A stretch of 54,328 nt of DNA from Actinomycetota bacterium (GCA_005888325.1 VAWU01000069.1:1-54328), one strand, 5' to 3'. Shown: positions 11,023-19,883, counted from the stretch's first letter. Program-made: numbers and translations. The notes: generated by a model not told the origin, from the sequence alone.

Positions 11023-12828
11023 TCACGCGATCGTCCGCAGGTGCAGCACGTGGGCGGGCCCGACCTCGGGGTCGAGGCGCACGTAGGGCTCCGGGCCGCT
11101 CCACACGTAGGTGGTGTCGCTGAGCTCGTCGTGGGCCTCGAAGGGCGCGTCGACGGGGAGGCCGAGCGCGGCCAGGTCGAGCGCGAGCACGTCCTCGTGC
11201 GCCCGGTGGGGGTCGAGGTTGACGACGGTCAGCACGACGTCGTCGAATCCGGTGTCCAATCCGGTGTCGCCGCCCTCGGCCGCGCGCTTGGTGTAGGCGA
11301 GTATCGCGTCGTTGCGTCCCGGCACGAACCGGAGGTTGCGGAGCTCGGCGAGGGCGCGATGGCGCCTGCGGATGTCGTTCAGGCGGGTGATGAGCGGCGC
11401 GAGGGAACCGGGCCGGTGCCAGTCGCGCGCCTTCACCTCGTACTTCTCGGAGTGCAGGTACTCCTCGTTGAACTCGGATGCCGGCGCGTTCTCGAGCAGC
11501 TCGTAGCCGCTGTAGACCCCGTAGGACGGCACGAGCGTGGCCGCGAGCACCAGACGCAGCTCGAACGCGGCACGCGGGCCGAGCCGGAGGGGTCCGCTGA
11601 GGATGTCGGGCGTGCTCGGCCAGAAGTTGGGCCGCATGTAGTCGGCCTTCGGCCCGTGGCAGAGCTCCTCGAGGTACGCGATGAGCTCGTCCTTGAACGT
11701 GCGCCATGTGAAGTACGTGTAGCTCTGGCTGAAGCCGACCTCGGCCAGCTTGGCCATCATCGGCGGCCGGGTGAACGCCTCGGCCAGGAAGATCACGTCG
11801 GGGTGGTCGCGCTGCACCGCGGGGATCAGCCACTCCCAGAACGCGATCGGCTTCGTGTGCGGGTTGTCGACGCGGAAGGCGCGCACGCCGTGGCCGATCC
11901 AGAAGTCGAGGATGCCCTTGCACGCGTCCCACAGCGCGGCGCGTGCGGCTGACGGCTCGGGCCAGAAGTTGATCGGGTAGATGTCCTCGTACTTCTTCGG
12001 CGGGTTCTCCGCGTAGCGGATGGTGCCGTCCGGACGGTGGTGGAACCACTCGGGATGCTCGTGCACCCAGGGGTGGTCGGGCGAGCACTGGAGCGCGTAG
12101 TCGAGCGCGACCTCCATGCCGAGGCGATCGGCGGCCGCGACGAACGCGTCGAAGTCGTCGATGTCGCCGAGCTCGGGGTGGATCGCCGTGTGCCCACCCG
12201 ACTCGTCGCCGATGGCCCAGGGGCTCCCGGGGTCGCCGGGGCGGACGGTACGCGTGTTGTTCGGTCCCTTGCGCGCGGTGTGGCCGATGGGGTGGATCGG
12301 CGGCAGGTACACCACGTCGAACCCCATGGCCGCGACCGCATCGAGGCGGCGGACGGCGCCGCGCAGGCCGCCCTCCGAGCGCGGGAAGAGCTCGTACCAG
12401 GCCCCCACGAGCGCCCGCTCCCGGTCGACCCAGAGGGGGTGGGGCTCCGAGGCCGTGTGGTGGGCGTCGGCGTGCGCCGTCGGGTGCCCGGCACCGGCGG
12501 TGCCGTCGCCGGTGACCCACGCCTCGACGACCAGCTCGTGGCGGCCCAGGTCGGTGGGCTCGACGACCGCCTCCCAGCGGTCGAGGCCGGGCGCGACGAG
12601 GCGCATCGGCTCGTCCCGCCACTTGCGGTCGCCGACGGGTCGCCAGCGCACCCGCGCGCCCAGGGGATCGTGGCCGTCCTTGAAGATGGTGGCGCCGACG
12701 GTCACCGCCTCGCCGATCACCGCCTTCGCCGGATAGCGCCCGGTCGGGGTGCGCGGGCGCACGTCGTCGATGACGATGCGACCGATCACCCCTCCTGAAT
12801 ACCACCCGCGGGGGCCGGTCACAGGCAT
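11023..12828 (-). CDS. glgE: alpha-1,4-glucan:maltose-1-phosphate maltosyltransferase
   Basis: About 601 residues from the ATG at 12828. It transfers maltosyl units from maltose 1-phosphate to the growing alpha-glucan. An N-terminal beta domain precedes a GH13_3 barrel with VVYLPPIHPIGHTARKGPNN, the nucleophile Asp in AFRVDNPHTKP and the acid/base Glu in IFLAEAFTRPP. An alternative GTG at 12789 lies directly behind AGGAGG, too close for a normal Shine-Dalgarno spacing. The ATG also gives the N-terminal length seen in actinobacterial GlgE, so it is preferred with modest certainty. Only nine bases separate it from the divergent glgP start. Confidence 0.94.
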   Translation of the reverse strand: MPVTGPRGWYSGGVIGRIVIDDVRPRTPTGRYPAKAVIGEAVTVGATIFKDGHDPLGARVRWRPVGDRKWRDEPMRLVAPGLDRWEAVVEPTDLGRHELVVEAWVTGDGTAGAGHPTAHADAHHTASEPHPLWVDRERALVGAWYELFPRSEGGLRGAVRRLDAVAAMGFDVVYLPPIHPIGHTARKGPNNTRTVRPGDPGSPWAIGDESGGHTAIHPELGDIDDFDAFVAAADRLGMEVALDYALQCSPDHPWVHEHPEWFHHRPDGTIRYAENPPKKYEDIYPINFWPEPSAARAALWDACKGILDFWIGHGVRAFRVDNPHTKPIAFWEWLIPAVQRDHPDVIFLAEAFTRPPMMAKLAEVGFSQSYTYFTWRTFKDELIAYLEELCHGPKADYMRPNFWPSTPDILSGPLRLGPRAAFELRLVLAATLVPSYGVYSGYELLENAPASEFNEEYLHSEKYEVKARDWHRPGSLAPLITRLNDIRRRHRALAELRNLRFVPGRNDAILAYTKRAAEGGDTGLDTGFDDVVLTVVNLDPHRAHEDVLALDLAALGLPVDAPFEAHDELSDTTYVWSGPEPYVRLDPEVGPAHVLHLRTIA

Positions 12829-12831
12829 AGT
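12826..12831 (+). promoter_or_regulatory. -10 element for leaderless glgP
   Basis: CATAGT matches TATAAT at four of six positions and is followed by six bases and then the glgP ATG. Transcription would therefore start at or next to the start codon. No Shine-Dalgarno sequence fits upstream of this ATG. The element overlaps the proposed glgE start codon on the other strand. Confidence 0.5.
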
Positions 12832-12837
12832 GGGGCG

Positions 12838-15318
12838 ATGAGGGCCTCTCACAGCTTCACCGTGCGCCAGCGCGTCCCCGACGCCCTGGCCGGCCTCGGG
12901 GAGCTGTCGATGAACCTGCGCTGGTCGTGGGACGAGCGCACGCGCGACCTGTTCCGCTGGGTCGACCCCGACGCCTGGGAGGTCACGCACCACGACCCCG
13001 TGGGCCTCCTCGGACAGGTGTCGCCCGAGCGCCTCGAGCACCTGGCCGCGGATCCGGCGTTCACCACGTTCCTCCGTGAGGTGCTCGACGACCTGCACCG
13101 CTACCTGTCCGCCGACCGGTGGTTCCAGAGCACCGACGCGCAGCTTCGCTCGATCGCCTACTTCTCCCCCGAGTTCGGCATCGCCGAAGCCCTCCCGCAG
13201 TACTCGGGCGGCCTCGGGGTGCTGGCCGGCGACCACCTGAAGGCGGCGAGCGGGCTGGGCCTCCCGGTGGTGGGCGTCGGGCTGTTCTACCGCCAGGGCT
13301 ACTTCCGCCAGGAGCTGAACGACGACGGCTGGCAGCAGGAGCGCTATGTCACGCTCGACCCGCACGGCATGGCGCTGCACCCGGTCGAGGGAGGACGCGT
13401 CACCGTCAACCTGGCCGGCACCCCGCTCGAGGCCCAGGCCTGGCGGGCCGACGTCGGGCGCGTGCGCCTCTACCTGCTCGATGCCGACATCGAGGCGAAC
13501 AACCCCGACGACCGCCTCATCACCGATCGCCTCTACGGCGGAGACACCGAGCACCGGCTGCGACAGGAGATCCTGCTCGGGATCGGTGGCGTCCGCCTGC
13601 TCGACGTCGTCGGTGAAGACAGCCAGGTGTTCCACAGCAACGAGGGCCACGCCGGGTTCCTCGGGCTCGAGCGCATCCGCCGCCTCATGACGGAGGGCGG
13701 CCTCTCGTTCCACGAGGCCATCGAGGCGGCGCGGGCGGGCACCATCTTCACGACCCACACGCCGGTGCCCGCGGGCATCGACCGCTTCCCGCGCCCGTTG
13801 ATGGAGCGTTACTTCAGGTCGTGGGCCGACGAGTGCGGCCTCCCGTTCGACGACCTCATGGCGCTCGGCCACCATCCCGACGACGAGTACGACGCGCCGT
13901 TCAACATGGCGGTGATGGGGCTGCGCCTGGCCGGGCGGTCGAACGGCGTCTCCCGCCTGCACGGCCGGGTGAGTCGCAACATGTTCGCCGCCCTCTGGCC
14001 GGGCGTGCCGGTCGACGAGGTGCCCATCGGGTCGATCACCAACGGCGTGCACGCGCGCACGTGGGTCTCGCCCGAGATGAGCGACCTGCTCGACAAGCAC
14101 GTCCTCCCCGAGTGGCAGGAGGCCGACGAGCACCGGTGGGCGCGGATCGACGAGTGCCGCGACGACGACCTCTGGCGCGTGCGCCAGCAGGGCCGCGAGC
14201 GGCTCGTGTCGTTCGTCCGCGCCCGTATGGGCGACGACGAGCTGCTCGACCCGCGCGTGCTCACGGTCGGGTTCGCCCGGCGTTTCGCCGCGTACAAGCG
14301 GGCGACGATGCTGCTGTCGCAGCCCGACCGGTTGCGCGCGCTCCTGCTCGATCCCGAGCGGCCCGTCCAGCTCGTGTTCGCGGGGAAGGCACACCCGGCG
14401 GACGACACGGGCAAGGAGATGATCCGCGAGATCGTGCAGTTCTCGCGCGCCGCCGACCTGCGCCACCGGTTCTGCTTCGTCGAGGACTACGACATCGCGG
14501 TCGCGCGCACCCTCTACCAGGGCGCCGACGTCTGGCTGAACAACCCGCGCCGGCCGCAGGAGGCGTGTGGCACGAGCGGGGAGAAGGCGGCGCTCAACGG
14601 CGCGCTCAACCTGTCCGTGCGCGACGGGTGGTGGGACGAGATGTTCGACGGCGACAACGGCTGGGCCATCGCATCGGCCGAGACCGACGCCGACCTGCCC
14701 CGGCGCGACCTCGTGGAGGCATCCAGCCTGTTCGACCTGCTCGAGCGCCATGTCGTGCCGTTGTTCTACGAACGCGTCGAAGGCGGCGTGCCCCGACGTT
14801 GGACGGAGCGCATGAAGCACTCGTTGCGCACCCTCGGCCCGCAGGTCGAGGCGTCCCGCATGCTGCGCGACTACGTCGACAAGATGTACGAGCCTGCGGC
14901 CCGCCACGACACCCGCATGCGCGCCGAGGGCTACGCGCGCTCGCGCTCGTTCGCGGCGTGGCGTCAGTGGGTGACCAACGCATGGCCGGGGGTGCACGTC
15001 GACGGCGTCGAGAGCGATCACAACGTGGCCGACCTCGGCGCGGTCCGTCGGGTGGCGGCCACGGTCGCGCTGGGCGACCTCTCACCGGACGACGTCGCGG
15101 TCGAGATGATGCACGGGCCGGTCGGCCCCAACGACGAGCTGCGCGAGACGTCCACCGTCACCCTCGGTCTGGCCGTGCGCGACCACGACGGTCGCTGGAA
15201 GTACGAAGGGTCGTTCGTGTGCGCGCGGCCGGGCCGCTACGGCTTCGCGGTGCGCGTCGTGCCCGCCCATCGCGACCTCACGACGTTCGCCGAGCTGGGC
15301 CGGGTGACCTGGGCCTGA
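12838..15318 (+). CDS. glgP: alpha-glucan phosphorylase (GT35, short-type)
   Basis: 826 residues. It releases glucose 1-phosphate from alpha-1,4-glucan using pyridoxal phosphate. The N-terminal DUF3417-like region is marked by SMNLRWSWDE, then IAYFSPEFGIAEALPQYSGG. The PLP-lysine motif is EACGTSGEKAALNGALNLSV, with NGVHARTW and FARRFAAYKRA before it. It diverges from the glucan-building operon, so synthesis and breakdown are encoded back to back. The ATG is the first codon after a -10-like hexamer. Confidence 0.95.
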   Translation: MRASHSFTVRQRVPDALAGLGELSMNLRWSWDERTRDLFRWVDPDAWEVTHHDPVGLLGQVSPERLEHLAADPAFTTFLREVLDDLHRYLSADRWFQSTDAQLRSIAYFSPEFGIAEALPQYSGGLGVLAGDHLKAASGLGLPVVGVGLFYRQGYFRQELNDDGWQQERYVTLDPHGMALHPVEGGRVTVNLAGTPLEAQAWRADVGRVRLYLLDADIEANNPDDRLITDRLYGGDTEHRLRQEILLGIGGVRLLDVVGEDSQVFHSNEGHAGFLGLERIRRLMTEGGLSFHEAIEAARAGTIFTTHTPVPAGIDRFPRPLMERYFRSWADECGLPFDDLMALGHHPDDEYDAPFNMAVMGLRLAGRSNGVSRLHGRVSRNMFAALWPGVPVDEVPIGSITNGVHARTWVSPEMSDLLDKHVLPEWQEADEHRWARIDECRDDDLWRVRQQGRERLVSFVRARMGDDELLDPRVLTVGFARRFAAYKRATMLLSQPDRLRALLLDPERPVQLVFAGKAHPADDTGKEMIREIVQFSRAADLRHRFCFVEDYDIAVARTLYQGADVWLNNPRRPQEACGTSGEKAALNGALNLSVRDGWWDEMFDGDNGWAIASAETDADLPRRDLVEASSLFDLLERHVVPLFYERVEGGVPRRWTERMKHSLRTLGPQVEASRMLRDYVDKMYEPAARHDTRMRAEGYARSRSFAAWRQWVTNAWPGVHVDGVESDHNVADLGAVRRVAATVALGDLSPDDVAVEMMHGPVGPNDELRETSTVTLGLAVRDHDGRWKYEGSFVCARPGRYGFAVRVVPAHRDLTTFAELGRVTWA

Positions 15319-15324
15319 GCCGGG

Positions 15325-15612
15325 TCAGCTGCTCTCGGCGTCGTCGCGCCGGGAGACGTCGTGGTCGCTGCCGGTCAGGTCGATCACGGCGTTGGGGTCG
15401 CGAGCGACGGGCTCGGCCCGCTTGCGGAGGCCGAGCTCGCCGAGCAGTGACCCGTTCTGCCACCGAAGGGACTCGTTCGCCTCGATCAAGCGGGTGTTCT
15501 GGTCGATCAGGCCGCGCGCGGTGCGCGAGAGGCCCCGGTAGCGGACGACGTTGTAGAGCCACGCGACCCAACCCAGGCTGAGCAGGGCGATGAGAACGTC
15601 GGTGCGGGCCAT
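15325..15612 (-). CDS. small membrane protein with coiled coil
   Basis: 95 residues; I do not recognise the family. A single N-terminal membrane helix (VLIALLSLGWVAWLYNVV) is followed by a basic stop-transfer segment. A short coiled-coil stretch rich in Glu, Asn and Leu (about residues 36-60) and an acidic, disordered tail ending in serines come next. The ATG at 15612 places the helix at the very N-terminus, as in a type II or signal-anchor protein. It converges on glgP with a six-base gap and no visible terminator. Confidence 0.6.
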   Translation of the reverse strand: MARTDVLIALLSLGWVAWLYNVVRYRGLSRTARGLIDQNTRLIEANESLRWQNGSLLGELGLRKRAEPVARDPNAVIDLTGSDHDVSRRDDAESS

Positions 15613-15708
15613 GGTTGTGCACCCGCTATGCAACGCCGGTTGGCCCCCGATCGCAACGACCCCGAGCTGCTCGTCGTTATCGAACACGATGCGCGAGAAC
15701 TGGCGGGG

Positions 15709-16491
15709 TCAACGCCCCCGGAACGTGGCCTTCCCCAGGCTCTTGTCGAGGAACGCGGCCACTCCGGCTTTGGCGTCGTCGGTGCGGAAGACGTCGGTGA
15801 ACAGGTCGTGCTCGATCTCGAGACCGGCCGCGAGGCTCGTCTCGAGGCCGTCGTCGATCGCCCGCTTGGCGAACGCGAGCGCCATCGACGGCCCGCGCGC
15901 GAGCTCGGCGGCCAACGCCAGCGTCTCGTCGAGGACGTCGGCCGCAGGGACCACCCTGTCGACCAGGCCGATGCGCAGGGCCTCGTCGGCCGGCACCTGT
16001 CGACCCGTGAAGATGAGGTCCTTGGCGCGCGACGGCCCCACGAGACGAGCGAGCCGCTGAGTAGCACCCCCGCCGGGGATGATGCCGAGCAGGATCTCCG
16101 GCTGGCCGAGCTTCGCGTCGTCCGCGGCCACGCGCAGGTCGCACGCGAGCGCGAGCTCGCACCCGCCGCCGAGCGCGTAGCCGTTGACCGCGGCGATGAC
16201 GGGACGCGGGATGCCGGCCACCAGGTCGAGCGCCTCGCGGAAGTGACCACCCACCACTGCGGCTTCCTCCGGCCCACCGAACTCGGTGATGTCGGCGCCG
16301 GCGGCGAAGATGCGTTCGCCGCCGGTGATCACGACCGCGCCGGGCGGCTCGGTGGCGAGCGCGCGCGCCGCGGCGGCCAGCTCCTCCAGCATCGCGCGGG
16401 AGAGCGCGTTGGCGGGTGGTCGATCGAGCCGCAGCACAGTCACCCCGTCGGCGCGCGGTTCGACGTTCACGAGCTCGCGGTCGACGGGCAT
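15709..16491 (-). CDS. enoyl-CoA hydratase/isomerase family protein
   Basis: 260 residues, crotonase fold. Expected activity is hydration of 2-enoyl-CoA in fatty-acid or branched-chain acid breakdown. The oxyanion-hole motifs AAGADITEF and AVNGYALGGGCELALACD are present. Both catalytic glutamates of classical hydratases are kept: GGGCELALA and LGQPEILLGIIPGGGATQRL. The substrate chain length cannot be told. TAGCGT lies seven bases before the ATG, which suggests a leaderless transcript. meaB follows on the same strand, upstream of this gene. Confidence 0.92.
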   Translation of the reverse strand: MPVDRELVNVEPRADGVTVLRLDRPPANALSRAMLEELAAAARALATEPPGAVVITGGERIFAAGADITEFGGPEEAAVVGGHFREALDLVAGIPRPVIAAVNGYALGGGCELALACDLRVAADDAKLGQPEILLGIIPGGGATQRLARLVGPSRAKDLIFTGRQVPADEALRIGLVDRVVPAADVLDETLALAAELARGPSMALAFAKRAIDDGLETSLAAGLEIEHDLFTDVFRTDDAKAGVAAFLDKSLGKATFRGR

Positions 16492-16498
16492 GGCGCCG

Positions 16499-16504
16499 AC
16501 GCTA
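16499..16504 (-). promoter_or_regulatory. -10 element for leaderless enoyl-CoA hydratase
   Basis: On the minus strand TAGCGT is followed by seven bases (CGGCGCC) and the ATG at 16491. The hexamer matches the TANNNT consensus of actinobacterial -10 elements, and no Shine-Dalgarno sequence precedes the start. Confidence 0.5.
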
Positions 16505-16544
16505 CCTTGTCACTCGCTCGGTCGGTCGCCCGGTCTGTCGCTCG

Positions 16545-17525
16545 TCAGTCGACGACCCCGTCGAGGAGCTCGTCGGCCGCCTGCCACGGGTCGAGCCGGC
16601 GCTCCTGCAGCGCGCGCAACAGGCGGTCGTGCTCAGGCCCCGCGCAAGCTGCGTAGGCACGCTCCTCGAGGCGACGCACGACGATCTCGCGGAGCTCGTC
16701 TTCGAGACGCCGAGCGCGCCGCGTCTCGAGCTGTCCGTGCGCCTCGAGATGGGCGCGGTGGTCGCGCACGGTCTTCCACAGCTCGCCCACCCCCTCCCCC
16801 GTCGTCGCGACGGTGCGCACGACGGGAGGGCGCCACACCGCGGCGTCGCCGCGCTCGGCCGCGGCGGCGAGCGCTTCGTTCATCTCGAGCATGTTCCTCA
16901 GGTCGCGCTCCAGCTCGTGCACTCCCGCCCGGTCGGCCTTGTTGATGACGAACAGGTCGGCCACCTCGAGCAGACCCGCCTTGTTGGCCTGCACGCTGTC
17001 GCCTGTGCCGGGCGTGAGCACGACGACCGTCGTGTCGGCCCGCTCGACGATCTCGAACTCGACCTGGCCCACACCGACCGTCTCGACCAGCACCCACAGT
17101 CGCCCGCACGCGTCGAGCACGCGGATGGCCTCGGGGGTGGCGAGCGACAGGCCGCCGAGGTGGCCGCGCGACGCCATGGAGCGGATGAACACGCCTGGAT
17201 CGAGGGCGTGGTCCTGCATGCGCACGCGATCACCCAGGAACGCGCCGCCCGAGAACGGAGACGACGGGTCGACCGCGAGCACGCCCACCTCGTCGCCGGC
17301 CGAACGCACCTCGCCGATGAGCCCGTCGGTGAGGGTGGACTTGCCCGCCCCGGGCGCTCCGGTGATGCCGACGGTGTACGCATTGCCCGTGCGCGGAAAC
17401 GTGAGCCGGCCCACCTCGCGCGCGGCCGCGCCGCCCTCCTCGACGAGAGAGATCAGACGGGCGACCGCGAGCCGGTCGCCGCCCGTCGCCGCGTCGAACA
17501 GCTCTTTCGGGTCGCGCCGGCGCAA
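16545..17525 (-). CDS. meaB: MeaB-type G3E GTPase, acyl-CoA mutase chaperone
   Basis: 326 residues. MeaB proteins gate cobalamin loading and protect B12-dependent acyl-CoA mutases. The P-loop is GITGAPGAGKST, followed by LAVDPSSPFSGGAFLGDRVR, the switch region VETVGVGQVE and the base-recognition motif NKAD. A C-terminal dimerisation arm is present. It starts with TTG at 17525, four bases after the Nfu-type gene stop. A mutase large subunit is encoded 11 kb away at 28594-30246 and is a plausible client. No small B12-binding subunit is in the window. Confidence 0.93.
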   Translation of the reverse strand: MRRRDPKELFDAATGGDRLAVARLISLVEEGGAAAREVGRLTFPRTGNAYTVGITGAPGAGKSTLTDGLIGEVRSAGDEVGVLAVDPSSPFSGGAFLGDRVRMQDHALDPGVFIRSMASRGHLGGLSLATPEAIRVLDACGRLWVLVETVGVGQVEFEIVERADTTVVVLTPGTGDSVQANKAGLLEVADLFVINKADRAGVHELERDLRNMLEMNEALAAAAERGDAAVWRPPVVRTVATTGEGVGELWKTVRDHRAHLEAHGQLETRRARRLEDELREIVVRRLEERAYAACAGPEHDRLLRALQERRLDPWQAADELLDGVVD

Positions 17526-17529
17526 GTCG

Positions 17530-17769
17530 TCAGAACGCGTCGCCGCCGACGGCGTTCACCGTCGTGACGCCGGGCACGCGATCGCGCAGGATGCGCTCGA
17601 TCCCCGCCTTCAGCGTCATCGTCGCGGCCGGGCAGCTTCCGCACGCCCCCACCAGCTCGACGTCGACGACGCCTGTGTCCTCGTCGACCTCGACCAGCGC
17701 GATGTCGCCGCCATCGGCCTGAAGGGCCGGGCGGATGGCGTCGATCGCCGCGAGCAGCTCCGTCTTCAT
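17530..17769 (-). CDS. NifU C-terminal domain (Nfu-type) Fe-S protein
   Basis: 79 residues: a single Nfu domain. The pattern IRPALQADGGDIALVEVDED is followed by the cluster-binding pair in ACGSCPAA (Cys43 and Cys46). Such small Nfu proteins carry or transfer Fe-S clusters to client apoproteins. The ATG at 17769 is preceded by GGGAGGAT at a normal distance. It lies 33 bases after murA and four bases before meaB, so it is probably cotranscribed with both. Confidence 0.9.
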   Translation of the reverse strand: MKTELLAAIDAIRPALQADGGDIALVEVDEDTGVVDVELVGACGSCPAATMTLKAGIERILRDRVPGVTTVNAVGGDAF

Positions 17770-17802
17770 GGGCCTATCCTCCCACGGGCGGGAACGCCTG
17801 GA

Positions 17803-19059
17803 TCACGGAGTCGATTCCCGCACGTCGGCGCCGAGCGATCGCAGCTTGCCCGCGAAGTCCTCGTAGCCGCGGGCGATGTGGTTGGCGTCGGACACCACCG
17901 TCTCGCCGTCCGCACCGAGGGCGGCGACCACGAGCGCGGCTCCGGCTCGGATGTCGGGTGCCCGCACCGGCGCGCCCGAGAGGCGCTCTCGTCCCCGCAC
18001 GACCGCGTGGTGGCCCTCGGTGCGTATGTCCGCGCCCATCCGGGCCAGCTCGTCGATGTAGCGGAAGCGGCCCGCGAACAGGTTCTCGCTCACGATGCCG
18101 ACACCGTCGGCGAGGGCCAGTAGGGCAACGAAGAACGGCTTGTAGTCGGTGGCGATGCCCGGGTACGGGAGGGTGGCGACGTCGACCGAGCGCAGTCGAC
18201 GGGTGCGCTGCGCCCACACGCCTTCGCTCGCCGGCGAGATCCGCATGCCCATGTCGCCCAGCTTCTGGACGACCATGTCCATGTGGTCGGGGCGCGCGCC
18301 CTCGATGGTGATCTCGCCACCGGCCGCCCCCACCGCCGCGAGGAACGTCCCCGCCTCGATCCGGTCGGGAACGACCGTGTGCTCGACCGGATGCAGCCCC
18401 TCGACGCCCTCGACCTCGATGGTCGACGAGCCCGCGCCCAACACCTGCGCGCCCATGCGGTTGAGGAACGCGGCCAGGTCGGCGATCTCGGGCTCGCGGG
18501 CGGCGTTGTCGATGAGCGTGGTGCCCTTGGCGCGCACCGCGGCCATGAGGATGTTCTCGGTCGCGCCCACGCTCGGGAACTCGAGCACGATCCGGCTGCC
18601 CGTCAGCTGGTCGCACCGGGCCTCGACGTAACCGTGGGCGCTCGTGAACTCGACGCCCAGGGCTTCGAGGCCGCGCTGGTGCATGTCGATGGGTCGCGGC
18701 CCGAAGTCGTCGCCCCCCGGGAGCGCGACGCGGGCCTGGCCGCAGCGGGTCAGCAGGGGACCGAGGACCACGATCGACGCGCGCATCTGCTCGACCAGCT
18801 CGTACGGCGCCTCGGGAACGATGTCGGGGCCGACCCGGATGCGCAGGTCGTGCTCGGCCGACCGGTGCACGTCGACGCCCATCGACACGAGCAGATCGCT
18901 CATGATCTCGACATCGATGATGCGCGGCACGTTGCGCAGGGTGAACTCACCCTCCGCCATGAGGGTGGCCGCCATCAGCTTGAGGACGGAGTTCTTCGCC
19001 CCCTCGATCGGCACGGTGCCCTCGAGGGGCCGGCCCGGGCGCACGACCAACCGCTCCAC
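17803..19059 (-). CDS. murA: UDP-N-acetylglucosamine 1-carboxyvinyltransferase
   Basis: 418 residues. It adds the enolpyruvyl group of PEP to UDP-GlcNAc, the first committed step of peptidoglycan synthesis. The EPSP-synthase-like fold has Lys22-Asn23 in EGAKNSVLK and the active-site Asp in GIATDYKPFF. The PEP-loop cysteine is replaced: the loop reads LPGGDDFGPRP, with Asp117 in its place. The same change in Mycobacterium tuberculosis MurA gives fosfomycin insensitivity. GTG at 19059 starts four bases after the stop of the surface-protein gene. The frame continues upstream only as a shadow of that gene. Confidence 0.95.
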   Translation of the reverse strand: MERLVVRPGRPLEGTVPIEGAKNSVLKLMAATLMAEGEFTLRNVPRIIDVEIMSDLLVSMGVDVHRSAEHDLRIRVGPDIVPEAPYELVEQMRASIVVLGPLLTRCGQARVALPGGDDFGPRPIDMHQRGLEALGVEFTSAHGYVEARCDQLTGSRIVLEFPSVGATENILMAAVRAKGTTLIDNAAREPEIADLAAFLNRMGAQVLGAGSSTIEVEGVEGLHPVEHTVVPDRIEAGTFLAAVGAAGGEITIEGARPDHMDMVVQKLGDMGMRISPASEGVWAQRTRRLRSVDVATLPYPGIATDYKPFFVALLALADGVGIVSENLFAGRFRYIDELARMGADIRTEGHHAVVRGRERLSGAPVRAPDIRAGAALVVAALGADGETVVSDANHIARGYEDFAGKLRSLGADVRESTP

Positions 19060-19063
19060 GGGG

Positions 19064-19870
19064 TCAGTCTGCCCGCGTCTGGCGCTGCCGCTCCTGTGCG
19101 ATGAGCACGCCCAGCCCGAGGGCGATGCCGATGAGGGCGACGCCCACGACCTCGGCCAGCGATCTGCCCGTGCGGGCGAGCTCGCCCTTGGCGGCCGGCG
19201 GGGTGAGGACCTCACCGAGCACGACCACGGTGCTCGAGGTCGAGCTCGTCGTGCTGACCGCCGGCGAGATGCTGGTGCTCGTCGACGTGGTCGTCGGGCT
19301 CTCCGTGGTCGGCGTGGTCGGGCTGACCGACGGGGTGGTGGTGCTCGTCGAGGTGGTGGTGCTCGTCGTCGTGGTCGTGGGGCTCTCCGTGGTCGGCGTG
19401 GTCGGGCTGACCGACGGGGTGGTGGTGCTCGTCGACGTGGTCGTGGGGCCCGACGGGGGCGGCGGCGTGGGCTGGCACTCGTGCTCGCCGCCCACGATGC
19501 TGTCGACGTTGCGGCCCGGGACCCGCAGGTCGAGCTGACGGAAGCACTCGGGCGGGGGCGCGGCGATCGTCCACTCATAGTGGCCGGGCGCGACGTTGTC
19601 GTGGCCGATGCGGTCGAGGAAGACCTGGGGTTGCTCGCCGTTGGGGCCCGCCGCGAACCAGCTGAGCACCGACACCTCCTCGCAGGTCGAGGGCACGTCG
19701 AAGACGCCGGTGACGGTGGTGCCGTGGTCGACGAGCCGGCCGGTGACGCCGTCGCAGGACCCACCGGAGCCCGCCTCAGCGCCGGCCGCTCCCCACAGGG
19801 TGAGGGCGACACCTACGTGGAAGGCCAAGGCCGCGGCGGCCAGGCGCCGGGCGTTGCGGGAGCGTTCCAT
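19064..19870 (-). CDS. secreted surface protein with LAxTG sorting signal
   Basis: 268 residues. An N-terminal signal peptide (LAAAALAFHVGVALTLWGAAG) is followed by a folded region of about 100 residues with four cysteines. A long Thr/Ser/Pro linker, probably O-glycosylated or a wall-spanning spacer, comes next. The C-terminus reads LARTG, then a hydrophobic helix (VVGVALIGIALGLGVLI) and a basic tail, the layout of a class E sortase substrate. No sortase gene is in the window. The linker contains a duplicated 28-residue unit. TAAGGT lies seven bases before the ATG. murA follows four bases downstream. Confidence 0.8.
   Translation of the reverse strand: MERSRNARRLAAAALAFHVGVALTLWGAAGAEAGSGGSCDGVTGRLVDHGTTVTGVFDVPSTCEEVSVLSWFAAGPNGEQPQVFLDRIGHDNVAPGHYEWTIAAPPPECFRQLDLRVPGRNVDSIVGGEHECQPTPPPPSGPTTTSTSTTTPSVSPTTPTTESPTTTTTSTTTSTSTTTPSVSPTTPTTESPTTTSTSTSISPAVSTTSSTSSTVVVLGEVLTPPAAKGELARTGRSLAEVVGVALIGIALGLGVLIAQERQRQTRAD
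19296..19435. repeat. 84-bp-period tandem duplication in the Thr-rich linker
   Basis: The 56-base segment at 19296-19351 recurs identically at 19380-19435, a period of 84 bases or 28 codons. It stays in frame and encodes two copies of a Ser/Thr/Pro unit containing PSVSPTTPTTESPTTT. A partial third copy begins at the left edge. Identity at the DNA level indicates recent duplication or ongoing slippage, so linker length may vary between strains. Confidence 0.85.
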
Positions 19871-19877
19871 GGGAGCG

Positions 19878-19883
19878 ACCTTA
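19878..19883 (-). promoter_or_regulatory. -10 element for the LAxTG protein gene
   Basis: On the minus strand TAAGGT is followed by seven bases (CGCTCCC) and the ATG at 19870. It fits TANNNT with leaderless spacing. The divergent MFS gene has its own hexamer 41 bases away. Confidence 0.5.

Noticed and set aside
12784-12800. Starting glgE at GTG 12789 behind AGGAGG
   Set aside because: The Shine-Dalgarno sequence would be about one base from the start codon. It remains possible, but the ATG at 12828 gives the usual GlgE N-terminal length.
12829-15021. The glgE frame continues antisense through most of glgP
   Set aside because: GC-rich DNA leaves long open antisense frames. The glgP sense frame has all phosphorylase motifs, and the antisense peptide is low-complexity.
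19060-19812. Possible N-terminal extension of MurA
   Set aside because: It overlaps the LAxTG protein in another frame and consists of Arg/Pro/Ala repeats. GTG at 19059 matches the MurA N-terminus, with Lys22 at the canonical position.
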